Shown: in pieces, positions 9,590 to 18,049 of the stretch
Layout: the number at the start of each line of letters is the position of its first letter
Numbering within the stretch: the stretch's first letter is position 1
Source of the DNA: Mycobacterium sp. NBC_00419
Lineage (GTDB): Bacteria; Actinomycetota; Actinomycetes; Mycobacteriales; Mycobacteriaceae
Assembly: GCF_036023875.1 (NCBI RefSeq)
Contig: NZ_CP107931.1
Span: forward strand, 1,116,001-1,180,000
Length of the DNA stretch: 64,000 nucleotides
Reading direction: 5' to 3'
Position numbers and translations under genes: made by a program
The notes under the pieces: model-generated
The model's input: the letters and a program-made list of their open reading frames with translations, nothing else
Databases searched by the model: none
What the model was told of the DNA's origin: nothing

Positions 9590-11127
9590 GGCTTCCGGCG
9601 CTCGGCAATACTCTTGCGCACCAGGTACTTCTGGACTTTGCCGCTTGCGGTGCGCGGGTAGTCGTCGACCTGGTAGAGCTCCTCCGGCCATTTCTGGCGG
9701 GCCGCACCGGCCTGCTCGAAATGGGCGCGCACCTCTTGCAGGGTGGGCATGGTGTGGCCCTCCCGAATCCGCACCACGGCAGCGGCATGCTCGCCGAGCC
9801 GTGGTTCCGGCGCGGCCACCACCACCGCCTCGGCCACCGCGGGCATGGTCAGCAACAGCTCTTCGACTTCCAGTGCGCTGATGTTCTCCCCGCCGCGAAT
9901 GATGAAGTCCGCCTTGCGGTCGGTGATCGTCAGATAGCCGTCCGAGTCGAGCACCCCGATATCGCCGGTGTGGTACCAGCCCTGCTCGTCGAAGGCGTTC
10001 GCGGTGAGCTCGTCATCGGTGTAGCCCAGGCACAGATCCGGTCCGCGGGACAGGATTTCGCCCTCCTCGGTCAACCGGATCTCCACACCGGGGCGGACGT
10101 TGCCGTCGGTGAACAGTCGTTTGTCCTCCGGGGCGTCCTGTTCGGATCCGGTGATCGACGGATGCTCGGTGCTGCCGTAGGACCGGAACACGTGGATGCC
10201 CAGATCGGCGAGCCGGCGGGTGACGGCGGCGGGCACCGTGGACCCGCCGAGGCCGACGTTCGTGATGCGGCTCAGGTGCGCCCCGGTGAAGTCAGGATGG
10301 TCGAGCAGGCTGGTCACGAAGTACGGTGGCCCGCCGCCCATCGACATGCCCTCGCGTTCCATGAGTTCCAGGACGCGGCCGGGATCGAACACATCGCAGA
10401 GGTCGACGGACACCCCCTCGATCACCGGAATGAGGAAGGCGCCGACCATTCCGATGAAGTGGCCCACCGGGGTGGCGGTGACCTGGCGACCACGACCGGA
10501 GGCGTAGTTGGCCAGCAGCTGGCGCGTCTCGAAGCTCAACGTCTGATGGCTGTGGATCACCCCCTTGGGATCGCGGGTGGTACCGGAGGTGAATGCGATG
10601 AGCGCCGGCGAGGCGGGATCGGTATGCAGTTCACCGACCATCGGTAGGTCGGCCAGCAGGTCATCGAACCCGGCACCGACGAGTCCCACGATCGGGACGT
10701 CGGCGCACAGGTCGGGCGCAAACTCCATGTGCCGAAAGCGTTCGGTGGTGACGAACACCGTCGGCTTGGCCGTCTCGAGGATGTAGCCCAACTCCTTGCG
10801 GCCATAGAAGTGCACGATCGGCACGACCACCGCCCCCAGGAACGCCGAGGCCCAGAACGTCGCTGCGGCCTCCACCCAGTTCGGCAGTTGGAATGCGATC
10901 ACATCACCGGGACCGACACCGCGTGCCCGCAGGCCCGCGGCCAGCCGCCGGGCCATGCCCTCGACGTCGCGGAAGGTACCGGTGAACGGGCGGACCTCGG
11001 AATGCACGCAGAATCCGGTGTCAGGGCTGGCCGCCAACCCACGCGCGAGCAGTTCGCCTAGCGTTTCCTGGGTCCACCAGCCCTGTTCCTCGTAGTGTTT
11101 CCTGAGCTCAACCGGGATGTTTCGCAT
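9583..11127 (-). CDS. Acyl-CoA ligase (AMP-forming, FadD-like)
   Basis: 514 residues from the MRNIPVELRKHYEE start; a GTG seven codons upstream is possible. ANL superfamily: phosphate loop IAFTSGTTRDPKGV, A5-type FRSYGSTEHP, A7 YHTGDIGVLDSDGYL, A8 DRKADFIIRGGENIS and the C-terminal catalytic lysine in PRTASGKVQK. It would activate a carboxylic acid to its CoA thioester, probably an early pathway acid. It is divergent from an enoyl-CoA hydratase-like gene, with a double operator of the window-wide family between them. Resemblance to cyclohexane-carboxylate or propionate-side-chain ligases is only general. Confidence 0.85.
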   Translation of the reverse strand: MRNIPVELRKHYEEQGWWTQETLGELLARGLAASPDTGFCVHSEVRPFTGTFRDVEGMARRLAAGLRARGVGPGDVIAFQLPNWVEAAATFWASAFLGAVVVPIVHFYGRKELGYILETAKPTVFVTTERFRHMEFAPDLCADVPIVGLVGAGFDDLLADLPMVGELHTDPASPALIAFTSGTTRDPKGVIHSHQTLSFETRQLLANYASGRGRQVTATPVGHFIGMVGAFLIPVIEGVSVDLCDVFDPGRVLELMEREGMSMGGGPPYFVTSLLDHPDFTGAHLSRITNVGLGGSTVPAAVTRRLADLGIHVFRSYGSTEHPSITGSEQDAPEDKRLFTDGNVRPGVEIRLTEEGEILSRGPDLCLGYTDDELTANAFDEQGWYHTGDIGVLDSDGYLTITDRKADFIIRGGENISALEVEELLLTMPAVAEAVVVAAPEPRLGEHAAAVVRIREGHTMPTLQEVRAHFEQAGAARQKWPEELYQVDDYPRTASGKVQKYLVRKSIAERRKPS

Positions 11128-11186
11128 CTGACTCTTCTCTTCGCGCACGCGGCTGGTCGCCAGCCTGCCTGCGCCTCGGGGCCGCT

Positions 11187-11223
11187 GGCGATGCTATTCT
11201 CCAAAGCCGAGAATGCCAATACC
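11187..11223. promoter_or_regulatory. Candidate operator, GAGAAY-N3-ATTCTC family, fadD/ech divergent promoter
   Basis: Reads GGCGAT-GCT-ATTCTC, seven bases, GAGAAT-GCC-AATACC. The two inner half-sites are perfect and the two outer ones weak, but the spacing (3, 7, 3) matches the double sites at 34382 and 53265. It lies between divergent starts, 19 bp before the plus-strand ATG. Confidence 0.55.
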
Positions 11224-11241
11224 GGAATCGGAGAACCAAGA

Positions 11242-11958
11242 ATGGTTGACCTCGACTGGAGCGACGACCTGGCCGTTCTCACGATCGACCGGCCGCATGC
11301 CCGCAATGCCATCGCCTTGTCCACCATGGGAGAACTCGAGGACGCTCTCGACGCTGCCGCACCCGCCAGAGCACTGGTGATCACCGGTGGCGGTGACCGC
11401 GCCTTCGTCTCAGGCGGCGACCTCAAGGAGCTCAGCGCGCTGCGCACCCTGGACGAGGCCGCCGCGATGGCGCGCCGGATGCGCACGATCTGCGACCGGA
11501 TCGCCGACTTCCCCGCTCCGGTCATCGCCGCGCTCAACGGGCACGCCCTGGGCGGTGGGGCCGAAGTCGCCGTGGCCGCTGACATCCGGGTGGCCGCCGA
11601 CGACGTCAAGATCGGCTTCAACCAGGTGACACTGGGGATCATGCCGGCCTGGGGCGGCGCCGGACGACTGGCCGAACTGGTCGGCCGGGGACGGGCCCTG
11701 ATGCTGGCCGGGTCCGGGACCATCCTGAGCGCCGCCGAGGCCCAGCAGCTCGGCCTGATCGACCGGGTAGTGCCGCGGGAATCGTTTGCCGACGAATGGC
11801 GTTCGCTGGCAATCTCTTTGGCCAATCGTCCGGCCGGCGAGATCAAGAAGGTGATCGCGGGCGCGACACCGCAGCAGGCCATCGACGCCTTCGCCGGACT
11901 ATGGGTGTCCGATGAACACTGGGCCGCCGCCGACCGGGTGATGAACCGGGCGAAGTGA
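11242..11958 (+). CDS. Enoyl-CoA hydratase/isomerase family protein
   Basis: 238 residues, crotonase fold: GGDRAFVSGGDLKEL (oxyanion hole) and ALNGHALGGGAEVAVAADIRV containing the first catalytic glutamate. In the second conserved segment, FNQVTLGIMPAWGGAGRL, the position usually held by the second catalytic glutamate (PEI.LG) is a glutamine. That argues against plain water addition and for an isomerase, hydrolase or lyase variant. The start ATG is chosen because it follows the operator region and opens the family N-terminus MVDLDWSDDLAVLTIDRP. Transcribed away from the FadD-like gene. Confidence 0.8.
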   Translation: MVDLDWSDDLAVLTIDRPHARNAIALSTMGELEDALDAAAPARALVITGGGDRAFVSGGDLKELSALRTLDEAAAMARRMRTICDRIADFPAPVIAALNGHALGGGAEVAVAADIRVAADDVKIGFNQVTLGIMPAWGGAGRLAELVGRGRALMLAGSGTILSAAEAQQLGLIDRVVPRESFADEWRSLAISLANRPAGEIKKVIAGATPQQAIDAFAGLWVSDEHWAAADRVMNRAK

Positions 11959-11976
11959 GCATGTCCCGATATCTCG

Positions 11977-11996
11977 GGTTCGCCGGTGAGCGAACC
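11977..11996 (+). terminator. Hairpin terminator after the hydratase-like gene
   Basis: GGTTCGC-CGGTGA-GCGAACC, a perfect 7-bp stem with a 6-base loop, followed by GTTT, 18 bp after the stop codon. A smaller CCCGA-TATC-TCGGG repeat overlaps its left side. Confidence 0.5.
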
Positions 11997-12043
11997 GTTT
12001 CAGGCCCTACAATCCGGTAACTGGTTTCGGTGAAGGAGGCGGC

Positions 12044-12475
12044 GTGCGAGGCTGCGCGATGAGGTTCGTCCGGGTCGGCTCAGCGCTCGTCGTGGCCACT
12101 GCCGGAGTCGCCGCCACCGCGGCGACCGCCAGCGCCGAAGACCCGGTTCTGCACCAGGTCACCTACAGCGTCTTCACCGAGCAGCCGTTCGGCGGCGCCC
12201 AGATCTACTACCGGGACATCGACCCGCCGAACTGGGCCGACTACAGCCACGACCCCTACCTGTTCAGCCCGAATGTCCAGGCCGACCTCGGGCCGTCGCA
12301 GAAGTGGGTCCTCAACGTCTCACTGGCCAACCCCAACGAGTGGGCGATGGTGATGGCCACCAGTGGGCTATCGAAGAATCCGCCCAACTTTCACTGCGTG
12401 CTGGCGGTCGACGGTGTGGTCGTCGCCGAGAACTCCGGCGCCAAGGGTGCGCTCTGCTCGCTGCGCCACTGGTGA
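12044..12475 (+). CDS. Small secreted protein of unknown function
   Basis: 143 residues, GTG start with GGAGG seven bases upstream (MRGCAMRFVRVG); a second ATG five codons in is possible. A Sec signal peptide with ALVVATAGVAATAATASAE gives likely cleavage after ASA near residue 31. The mature part is about 110 residues, rich in Tyr/Trp/Pro, with two cysteines near the C-terminus (FHCVLAV and GALCSLRHW) that could pair. Resembles small exported mycobacterial proteins of the mce neighbourhood type. Its 3' end overlaps the convergent TetR gene by 85 bp. Function not recognised. Confidence 0.65.
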   Translation: MRGCAMRFVRVGSALVVATAGVAATAATASAEDPVLHQVTYSVFTEQPFGGAQIYYRDIDPPNWADYSHDPYLFSPNVQADLGPSQKWVLNVSLANPNEWAMVMATSGLSKNPPNFHCVLAVDGVVVAENSGAKGALCSLRHW

Positions 12476-13080
12476 GCTGAGTCGGCGTCGGGCGCTTGCG
12501 GCTCGCCCTCCATCATCGTGAGATAGCGCTCGACGACCTCGATCGTCTCGCGATGCCCGCCGGTGACCCCCAGCGCCTCACCCATCACCAGGACGGTGGA
12601 CACCCCGGTCATCAGGATCGACCACACCACCGGTGGCACCTCGTCCGGCAGAACCTCGTGACGCTCCAGGGCGGCGACGAACGCTGAGCGCTGCTGCTCG
12701 CGGAAGCGCTCAGCGTACTGAGATATCTCGGTACGCAACGCTTTGCGGTGATTGGCCAGCGCCGCCATCTCCATCGTCAGACGACTGGCCGCCGGGTTCA
12801 ATCCGTGTCGCCACAGCGCCCACAGCGGCTGCGGTGAGCTCAGCGCTCGTTCATGGGCCGCCATGCCCAGATCCGCGTAGCGGCGGAACACCTCCAGGAA
12901 GAGGTCGTCCATCGAGCGGAAGTAGTAGTGCACCAACTGGGGCTTGAGCCCGGCCTTCTCGGCGACCCGGCGTGAGGTCACCGCGGCATAGCCCTCTTCG
13001 AGCAGCAGGTGTTCGGCGGCGTCGACCAGCGCCACGCGGTTCTTCGCGTCGGGCGCCCCGATCCGCCGCGCCGATGCCAT
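12391..13080 (-). CDS. TetR-family regulator, likely controller of the adjacent P450
   Basis: 229 residues from the ATG giving MASARRIGAPDAKNRVALVDAAEHLL. Helix-turn-helix YAAVTSRRVAEKAGLKPQLVHYYFRSMDDLF is at about residues 32-62. It is divergent from the P450 gene, and a 20-bp palindrome between them is a strong operator candidate. The last 28 codons are antisense to the secreted-protein gene, and the C-terminal tail (SATTTPSTASTQ) is low-complexity, so the tail may be dispensable. Ligand unknown, plausibly an acyl-CoA or the P450 substrate. Confidence 0.85.
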   Translation of the reverse strand: MASARRIGAPDAKNRVALVDAAEHLLLEEGYAAVTSRRVAEKAGLKPQLVHYYFRSMDDLFLEVFRRYADLGMAAHERALSSPQPLWALWRHGLNPAASRLTMEMAALANHRKALRTEISQYAERFREQQRSAFVAALERHEVLPDEVPPVVWSILMTGVSTVLVMGEALGVTGGHRETIEVVERYLTMMEGEPQAPDADSAHQWRSEQSAPLAPEFSATTTPSTASTQ

Positions 13081-13160
13081 CGCCCCTCCGACTCCCAGAA
13101 TCAAACACGCCGATCCTACGTGGGCCTTACCCGCCAGCCTTGACCCCGCACTTTACGCCG

Positions 13161-13180
13161 TGCTAAGCAAGTGCTCAGCA
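13161..13180. promoter_or_regulatory. Candidate TetR operator, TGCTnAGCA double palindrome
   Basis: TGCTAAGCA-AG-TGCTCAGCA: two 9-bp palindromes that together form a 20-bp palindrome except at the variable positions. It lies between the divergent TetR and P450 starts, 30 bp before the P450 ATG. The sequence differs from the GAGAAY operator, so this pair appears separately controlled. Confidence 0.65.
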
Positions 13181-13209
13181 TTTTGGCCGCTCGAGGAGGA
13201 ATTCACCCA

Positions 13210-14481
13210 ATGACCGCTTTCGCCGACGTCGATTTCCTCACCGACCAGACGCTGGTGCCCGACCCGTACCCGTACTACGACTACCTGCGCAATCAGAACC
13301 CGGTGCTGCGCCTGGCGCCGCACGGTTTCGTCGCGGTGACCGGCTACGACGAGGCGCTGACGGTCTACAAGAACGTCGACGACTTCTCGTCGATCGTCGC
13401 GCTCGGCGGGCCGTTTCCTCCCCTGCCGTTCACCCCCGACGGTGACGACCTCAACGCCCAGATCGACGCGCACCGGACCCAGTTCCCAATGTACGAACAC
13501 ATGGTCACCATGGACCCGCCCGACCACACCAGGGCACGCTCGCTGCTGAGCCGGCTGCTGACACCCAAGCGGCTCAAGGAGAACGAGGACTTCATGTGGC
13601 GGCTGGCCGACCGCCAGCTCGACGAGTTCCTCGGCCAGGGCTACGCGGAGTTCCTCGCCGAGTACGCCAAGCCGTTCTCACTGCTGGTGATCGCCGACCT
13701 GCTCGGCGTACCCGAGGAGGACCACCAGGAGTTCCGCACGGTGCTCGGCGCCGACCGGCCCGGCGCCCGGGTCGGTTCGCTCGACCACGAATCCGTGGGA
13801 ACCAACCCGCTGGAGTTCCTCGACGACAAATTCAGCGGCTACCTCGAGGACCGGCGCAGCACGCCCCGCGACGACGTGCTGACCGAGCTGGCCACCGCGA
13901 AGTATCCGGACGGTTCCACCCCGGAGATCATCGATGTGGTGCGCACCGCGACGTTCCTGTTCGCCGCCGGCCAGGAGACCACGGCCAAGCTGCTGTCGGG
14001 GGCCATCAAGGTACTCGCCGAACGGCCCGACGTGCAGCAGGCACTGCGGTCGGATCGCAGCCTCATCCCGACCTTCATCGAGGAGTCGCTGCGCCTGGAA
14101 AGCCCGGTCAAGAGCGACTCCCGGCTGGCACGCCGGTCGACGAAGGTCGGCGATCTCGACGTCGCGGCCGGCACCGTCGTCATGGTGTTGCCCGGGGCGG
14201 CCAACCGCGACCCTCGCCGGTTCAGCGATCCCCACGAATTCCAGCTGGGCCGTGCCAACGTGCGTGAGCACATCGCGTTCGGCCGCGGTGTCCACTCCTG
14301 CCCCGGCGCGCCCCTGGCCCGGGTCGAGGGCCGGGTCTCACTGGAGCGAATGCTGGACCGGATGGGTGAAATCACGATCGACGCGGACGTGCACGGCCCG
14401 GCCGACGAACGCCGCTACAACTACGAACCGACATACATCCTGCGTGGGCTCACCGACATCCACGTCCGGTTCACCCGGTAG
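13210..14481 (+). CDS. Cytochrome P450
   Basis: 423 residues; ATG with GAGGAGGA upstream. I-helix FLFAAGQETTAKL, K-helix ExxR in FIEESLRLESP, and the haem loop FGRGVHSCPGAPLARVEGR with cysteine ligand. It has no adjacent ferredoxin gene, unlike the other two P450s in the window, so it must draw electrons from another ferredoxin. Bacterial soluble class I type; substrate unknown. Controlled by the divergent TetR by position. Confidence 0.92.
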   Translation: MTAFADVDFLTDQTLVPDPYPYYDYLRNQNPVLRLAPHGFVAVTGYDEALTVYKNVDDFSSIVALGGPFPPLPFTPDGDDLNAQIDAHRTQFPMYEHMVTMDPPDHTRARSLLSRLLTPKRLKENEDFMWRLADRQLDEFLGQGYAEFLAEYAKPFSLLVIADLLGVPEEDHQEFRTVLGADRPGARVGSLDHESVGTNPLEFLDDKFSGYLEDRRSTPRDDVLTELATAKYPDGSTPEIIDVVRTATFLFAAGQETTAKLLSGAIKVLAERPDVQQALRSDRSLIPTFIEESLRLESPVKSDSRLARRSTKVGDLDVAAGTVVMVLPGAANRDPRRFSDPHEFQLGRANVREHIAFGRGVHSCPGAPLARVEGRVSLERMLDRMGEITIDADVHGPADERRYNYEPTYILRGLTDIHVRFTR

Positions 14482-14487
14482 CGCCGC

Positions 14488-14552
14488 ACGCCGAGATTGA
14501 ACCTGCGCAGACCGCTACTCGCACTTCTCCTGCGTGAATTCCATCTCGGCGT
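14488..14552. repeat. Long-loop hairpin repeat, family 2, copy 1 (inverted)
   Basis: Perfect 10-bp arms ACGCCGAGAT / ATCTCGGCGT around a 45-base loop, between the convergent P450 and secreted-protein genes. Read on the minus strand, the loop contains AGAAGTGCGAGTAG and a following CTGCG. It matches the loop of the hairpin at 32111 at 23 of 31 positions, although the stems are unrelated. Probably a bidirectional terminator or dispersed palindromic element. Confidence 0.75.
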
Positions 14553-14564
14553 CGCAGGCCGCGC

Positions 14565-14990
14565 TCAGGCGTCGCCGCGCACCCAGATGGACTCGTTGTT
14601 CTGGATCCCACAGGTCAGGAAAAGGCCGTCGGGTGCCTGGGCGACCTTGTTCTCGTAGCCGCTGCAGTTGGTGTTGAAGTCCTTGACACCGACCATCGGC
14701 GGCGACCGGAAGTAGCGCGGTTCGTAGCGCCGCGGTGAACCGCAGAACACCAGCCGGCCCCAGTTGTTGCGGGTGTCGACGCCGAACACGTAGTAACCGG
14801 TGTCGCTGCACGGCGCACCGAGTTCCACCCCGGCGGTGATGCCCGGAGTGCAGAATGCGTCATTGCACTCGGTGGTGTTGACGGGTGCCGCGGCCGGGTC
14901 CGCCAACGCCGGGGCCGGCATCAGCAAACCGGCAACCAGGGGCGCGGCCAGAGCTACGACGGTCTTTCGCACCCGACTACTTTCGCACAA
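14565..14990 (-). CDS. Small secreted protein of unknown function
   Basis: 141 residues if started at the TTG at 14990; GTG at 14972 (VRKTVVALAAPLVAG) is equally plausible and gives a cleaner signal peptide, with cleavage expected after PALA. The mature protein is about 110 residues with five to six cysteines (TTECNDAFCTPG, APCSDTG, VFCGS, TNCSGY, LTCGI), suggesting disulfides in the cell envelope. Located on the other side of a promoter region from the Mce-associated membrane protein. No family recognised. Confidence 0.6.
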   Translation of the reverse strand: MCESSRVRKTVVALAAPLVAGLLMPAPALADPAAAPVNTTECNDAFCTPGITAGVELGAPCSDTGYYVFGVDTRNNWGRLVFCGSPRRYEPRYFRSPPMVGVKDFNTNCSGYENKVAQAPDGLFLTCGIQNNESIWVRGDA

Positions 14991-14992
14991 TC

Positions 14993-15020
14993 GATAAGCG
15001 AATTCTCCCCCTCGGAGAAG
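14993..15020. promoter_or_regulatory. Candidate operator, GAGAAY-N3-ATTCTC family, mas promoter
   Basis: GATAAG-CGA-ATTCTC, seven bases, GAGAAG. The inner half-sites match at 6 of 6 and 5 of 6, with the same 7-bp spacing as other double sites. Between the divergent secreted-protein and Mce-associated genes. It would tie Mce accessory functions to the catabolic regulon. Confidence 0.45.
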
Positions 15021-15096
15021 AAATCCCGGTCTGTGGAATGCTAGGCGCCAGTACTACGGTCGTGGTCCACCCGACCGCGAAGGACGAGGAGGTCCG

Positions 15097-15846
15097 ATGC
15101 CGCCCGGCAAGCGTGAATCCGAAATGCCTGAGGCCGACGACGCCCTCGTGACCGCCGACGAGGCCGACGCTGCCGCTGCCGAGGCCGAGGCGCGCGCTGA
15201 GGCCGCCCGCACCCGTGCAGAAGAGCTGCGCCGCAAGCTCGAAGCCGCCGGCGAGTCAGGCAGCGAGCCCGCTACGGCCGAGTCCGATGACAGCGCCGAG
15301 GCCGGTGAGACGGCCCCCGAGGCCGAGGCAGTTGCAGTCAGGAAGCGCCGGCTCGGGGTGCCGTCGTGGCGGGCCGTCGCGGCCAGTCTGGTGGCCCTGC
15401 TCATCGCCGGCCTGATCGGTGGCACCGGATTCATGCTGTGGGAGCACAAGAAGGCCGCCGACGAGCGTCACCGCACCGCCGAGTACGCCGCCGCAGCCCG
15501 CCAGGGTGTGGTCAACCTGATGTCGATGGACTACAACCAGGCCAAGGAGAGCGTGCAGCGCCTCATCGACGACTCGGTGGGCAAGTTCCAGAACAACTTC
15601 CAGGAGACCTCCGAGGATCTGATCAAGGCGTTGCAGGACTCCAAGATGATCACCAAGGTGACTGTCAACGATGCCGCAGTCGAGCAGATGGACGACCAGA
15701 CCGCCGTGGTCCTGGTCGCGGCGACCTCGCATCGCGAAGGGCCCAACGCCCCCAAGGAGGATCAGCAGCCCCGGGTGTGGCGGGTGGTGGTGAGCCTGCA
15801 GCGCGATGGCGGCCAGATCAAGATGTCCGACGTCGAATTCTCTTGA
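15097..15846 (+). CDS. Mce-associated membrane protein
   Basis: 249 residues; ATG preceded by GAGGAGG. An acidic, Ala/Glu-rich cytoplasmic N-terminus of about 85 residues with coiled-coil character (DEADAAAAEAEARAEAARTRAEELRRKLEAA) precedes one membrane helix (VAASLVALLIAGLIGGTGFMLW, about residues 93-114). An outer domain of about 130 residues follows, as in Mas/OmamA-type proteins that stabilise Mce transporters. It is convergent with the secreted protein that trails the mce operon and on the opposite strand from mce, an unusual placement since mas genes normally follow mceF. Confidence 0.8.
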   Translation: MPPGKRESEMPEADDALVTADEADAAAAEAEARAEAARTRAEELRRKLEAAGESGSEPATAESDDSAEAGETAPEAEAVAVRKRRLGVPSWRAVAASLVALLIAGLIGGTGFMLWEHKKAADERHRTAEYAAAARQGVVNLMSMDYNQAKESVQRLIDDSVGKFQNNFQETSEDLIKALQDSKMITKVTVNDAAVEQMDDQTAVVLVAATSHREGPNAPKEDQQPRVWRVVVSLQRDGGQIKMSDVEFS

Positions 15847-15858
15847 CGCGCTTGGCCG

Positions 15859-16377
15859 TTACTGCACGATCCGCTGCAGCCGCACCGGCATCTTGATCAC
15901 CAGCGGAAGGTTGCGCCCGCAGGCACCGCTGAGCCCGTAGGTCTCGTCGTAGCCCCCGAACATCGAGCCGTCGGACGGATATCGCTGGCCGTTGGCATCG
16001 ACCACCCAGAACCGGAACTCCTGCTTGCCCGGTGAGGCCGTGCCGTCGGCGCACGGCTCCCAGTTCGCAATGGTGCGCCGGACCACCCAGCGGTCCTCGG
16101 TATAGACCATGTCGGCCTCCCAGCCCAGGCTGCTGGTCAGGTGCCCGGTGCACGACGTGGGACTCTCACATGTCGACGTGGTCGTCCACACCTGTCGCAC
16201 CGTCTGCTCGTCGTGGAACACCTCGTTGGTCTTCGACATACCGCCAACCGAGGTGACCAGGTACTGCCCGGTGAGCTCGATGCCGTAGGGGCCGCTGGCG
16301 TGGGCCGGGGCTGCGACACCCGTTGCGGCAACCAGGGTTGCCGCGCAGGCACCGATGGTCACATTGACTGCGCGCAT
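15859..16377 (-). CDS. Secreted protein trailing the mce operon
   Basis: 172 residues from MRAVNVTIGACAATLVAATGVAAPAHA; GGAGATACC lies upstream and the signal peptide is clear, with AHA cleavage near residue 27. The mature domain has four cysteines (STCESPTSCTGH, EPCADG, GACGRN). It starts 29 bp after mceF on the same strand and is probably cotranscribed as its last gene. Similar small exported proteins are common beside mce loci; its biochemical role is unknown. Confidence 0.75.
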   Translation of the reverse strand: MRAVNVTIGACAATLVAATGVAAPAHASGPYGIELTGQYLVTSVGGMSKTNEVFHDEQTVRQVWTTTSTCESPTSCTGHLTSSLGWEADMVYTEDRWVVRRTIANWEPCADGTASPGKQEFRFWVVDANGQRYPSDGSMFGGYDETYGLSGACGRNLPLVIKMPVRLQRIVQ

Positions 16378-16405
16378 CACGGTATCTCCATTCCGGACCG
16401 GCCGC

Positions 16406-18049
16406 CTACGTCGGCAGCAGGTCCTTCCACGTCTTCGGTGCACCGCCGGCAACCAGACTGGACTGCTGCCGGTACTGACCGTCCGGGGTCAGGTACCGGC
16501 CGTTCTGCGGGTCGTAGTACGCGACGGCCAGCTTCGGTGTGCCGGTTGCGTTGGCGCCGTACGAACTCGGCGCGACGGGCACCGCACCGCCATCGGGTGC
16601 CGGGGCCGCCGCGGGCCCGGGCAACGGCCCGGCCGGATCAGCCGGGGGCGCCACACCCTCCGGAGCCGGGGGTAGCTGCGCGGCCGCCGGGGCCAACGGC
16701 GCCTCGGCGGGTGGGGCCGCCGCAGGGACTGGTCCCGGCGGGCGCGGCGTGCCCTCGAGCGGACCGTAGATGTTGTCGTTGAACGTCACCCGGTCATCCA
16801 CTGGGATGCCCTGGGACACCAGATTGGGGTCGATGGGATACGGGCCGGTGGCGTGCTGGCGCATCGCCAGCGGCTCGTAGGGCAGGTCGCTCTGGCAGAT
16901 CTCCACCGTGGGCGCCCGCTTGCCCGGCTTGTCCATGCAGGGGATGTTGCGGGCACCGCGCACCGAAATCGGCGAATCCTGAGGCAGTTTGCAGTAGAGC
17001 CCGTCGGGGGTGTCGATATCGGAGAGGTCGGCCGGCGAGCGCCACTGCGACGGCGGCAGGAACCCGACGGTGCACGGCGGCGGGTCGCCGAACATCGCCG
17101 AGAACTCGCCCAGCGGCAGTCCGGTGGGGTTGTTCTTCGGCAGGCCGAACGACTGCTGCGCGGCGATGTAGGCAGGCAGGATCACCAGCAGCTGTTCGAT
17201 ACCCGGGTTGTAGGTGACCAGGACCTGACCCACCGTGTTCAGGTTGGCCAGCAGCACCGGCAGCGTCGGCTTGATCTGGTTCAGCAGCGCCGAGGCTTCC
17301 GAGACAGCACCCGGTGCGGTCTGCAGGATGTTGCGGATCTGGGGGTCGTTCTTCTGCAGTGTGCCGCTGATGCCGGCGAAGCTGCGAGACCAGATCTTGA
17401 TCGAGTCGCTGGTCTGAGCCTGGCCGTCCAGCAGTGGTCCGGTGTCGTCGACCAGCGCGCGGGTCTGGTCGGAGATCCCGTTGATGTCGCCGGACAGCTT
17501 CGAGGCGGAGTCCAGCAGGGACTGGATGTCGAACCCGGCACCGTTGAAGGCCTTGAACGACTCGTCGAGAAGTTGGGCGATCTTGTTCTGCGGGATGGTG
17601 TCGAGCAGCTTGCTGACCTGATCGAGCATCGGCCCGACCGGCTGCGGGATCGAGGCTTCCTTCACCGGGATCACCGAGCCGTCCTGGAGATAGGGCCCGG
17701 ACTTGGTGCGCGGCACCAGGTCCACGAACTGCTCACCCACCGCGGAGATACTGCGGACGTTGGCCGCCAGGTCGGCCGGAATCTTCGGTGAGGTGTCCAG
17801 TGACATCGTGGCAACCGCCCCGGTGTCGGTCAGGTCCACCGACGTCACCTTGCCGATCTGGACGCCGCGATAGGTGACGTTGGAGAACTGGTAGAGCCCG
17901 CCGCTGGCGGGCAACTCCAGTTTGACGTTGATCTTGCCCACCCCGAGCAGGGTGGGCACCTGCATATAGGCGAAGAGCATCACCGCCATGCCGATGATCG
18001 ACGCGATCGTGAAGATGATCAGCTGGTTCCGGACGAAACGCGTCAGCAT
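16406..18049 (-). CDS. mceF: Mce-family protein MceF
   Basis: 547 residues. One N-terminal membrane anchor (LIIFTIASIIGMAVMLFAYM), then the MlaD/Mce domain (INVKLELPASGGLYQFSNVTYRGVQIGKVTSVDL) and a long helical needle region to about residue 300. A Pro/Ala-rich C-terminal tail starts near residue 430 (PRPPGPVPAAAPPAEAPLAP...), typical of MceF and MceD. Last mce subunit; its start shares one base with the stop of mceE. Part of the hexameric periplasmic tunnel for lipid import. Confidence 0.92.
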   Translation of the reverse strand: MLTRFVRNQLIIFTIASIIGMAVMLFAYMQVPTLLGVGKINVKLELPASGGLYQFSNVTYRGVQIGKVTSVDLTDTGAVATMSLDTSPKIPADLAANVRSISAVGEQFVDLVPRTKSGPYLQDGSVIPVKEASIPQPVGPMLDQVSKLLDTIPQNKIAQLLDESFKAFNGAGFDIQSLLDSASKLSGDINGISDQTRALVDDTGPLLDGQAQTSDSIKIWSRSFAGISGTLQKNDPQIRNILQTAPGAVSEASALLNQIKPTLPVLLANLNTVGQVLVTYNPGIEQLLVILPAYIAAQQSFGLPKNNPTGLPLGEFSAMFGDPPPCTVGFLPPSQWRSPADLSDIDTPDGLYCKLPQDSPISVRGARNIPCMDKPGKRAPTVEICQSDLPYEPLAMRQHATGPYPIDPNLVSQGIPVDDRVTFNDNIYGPLEGTPRPPGPVPAAAPPAEAPLAPAAAQLPPAPEGVAPPADPAGPLPGPAAAPAPDGGAVPVAPSSYGANATGTPKLAVAYYDPQNGRYLTPDGQYRQQSSLVAGGAPKTWKDLLPT

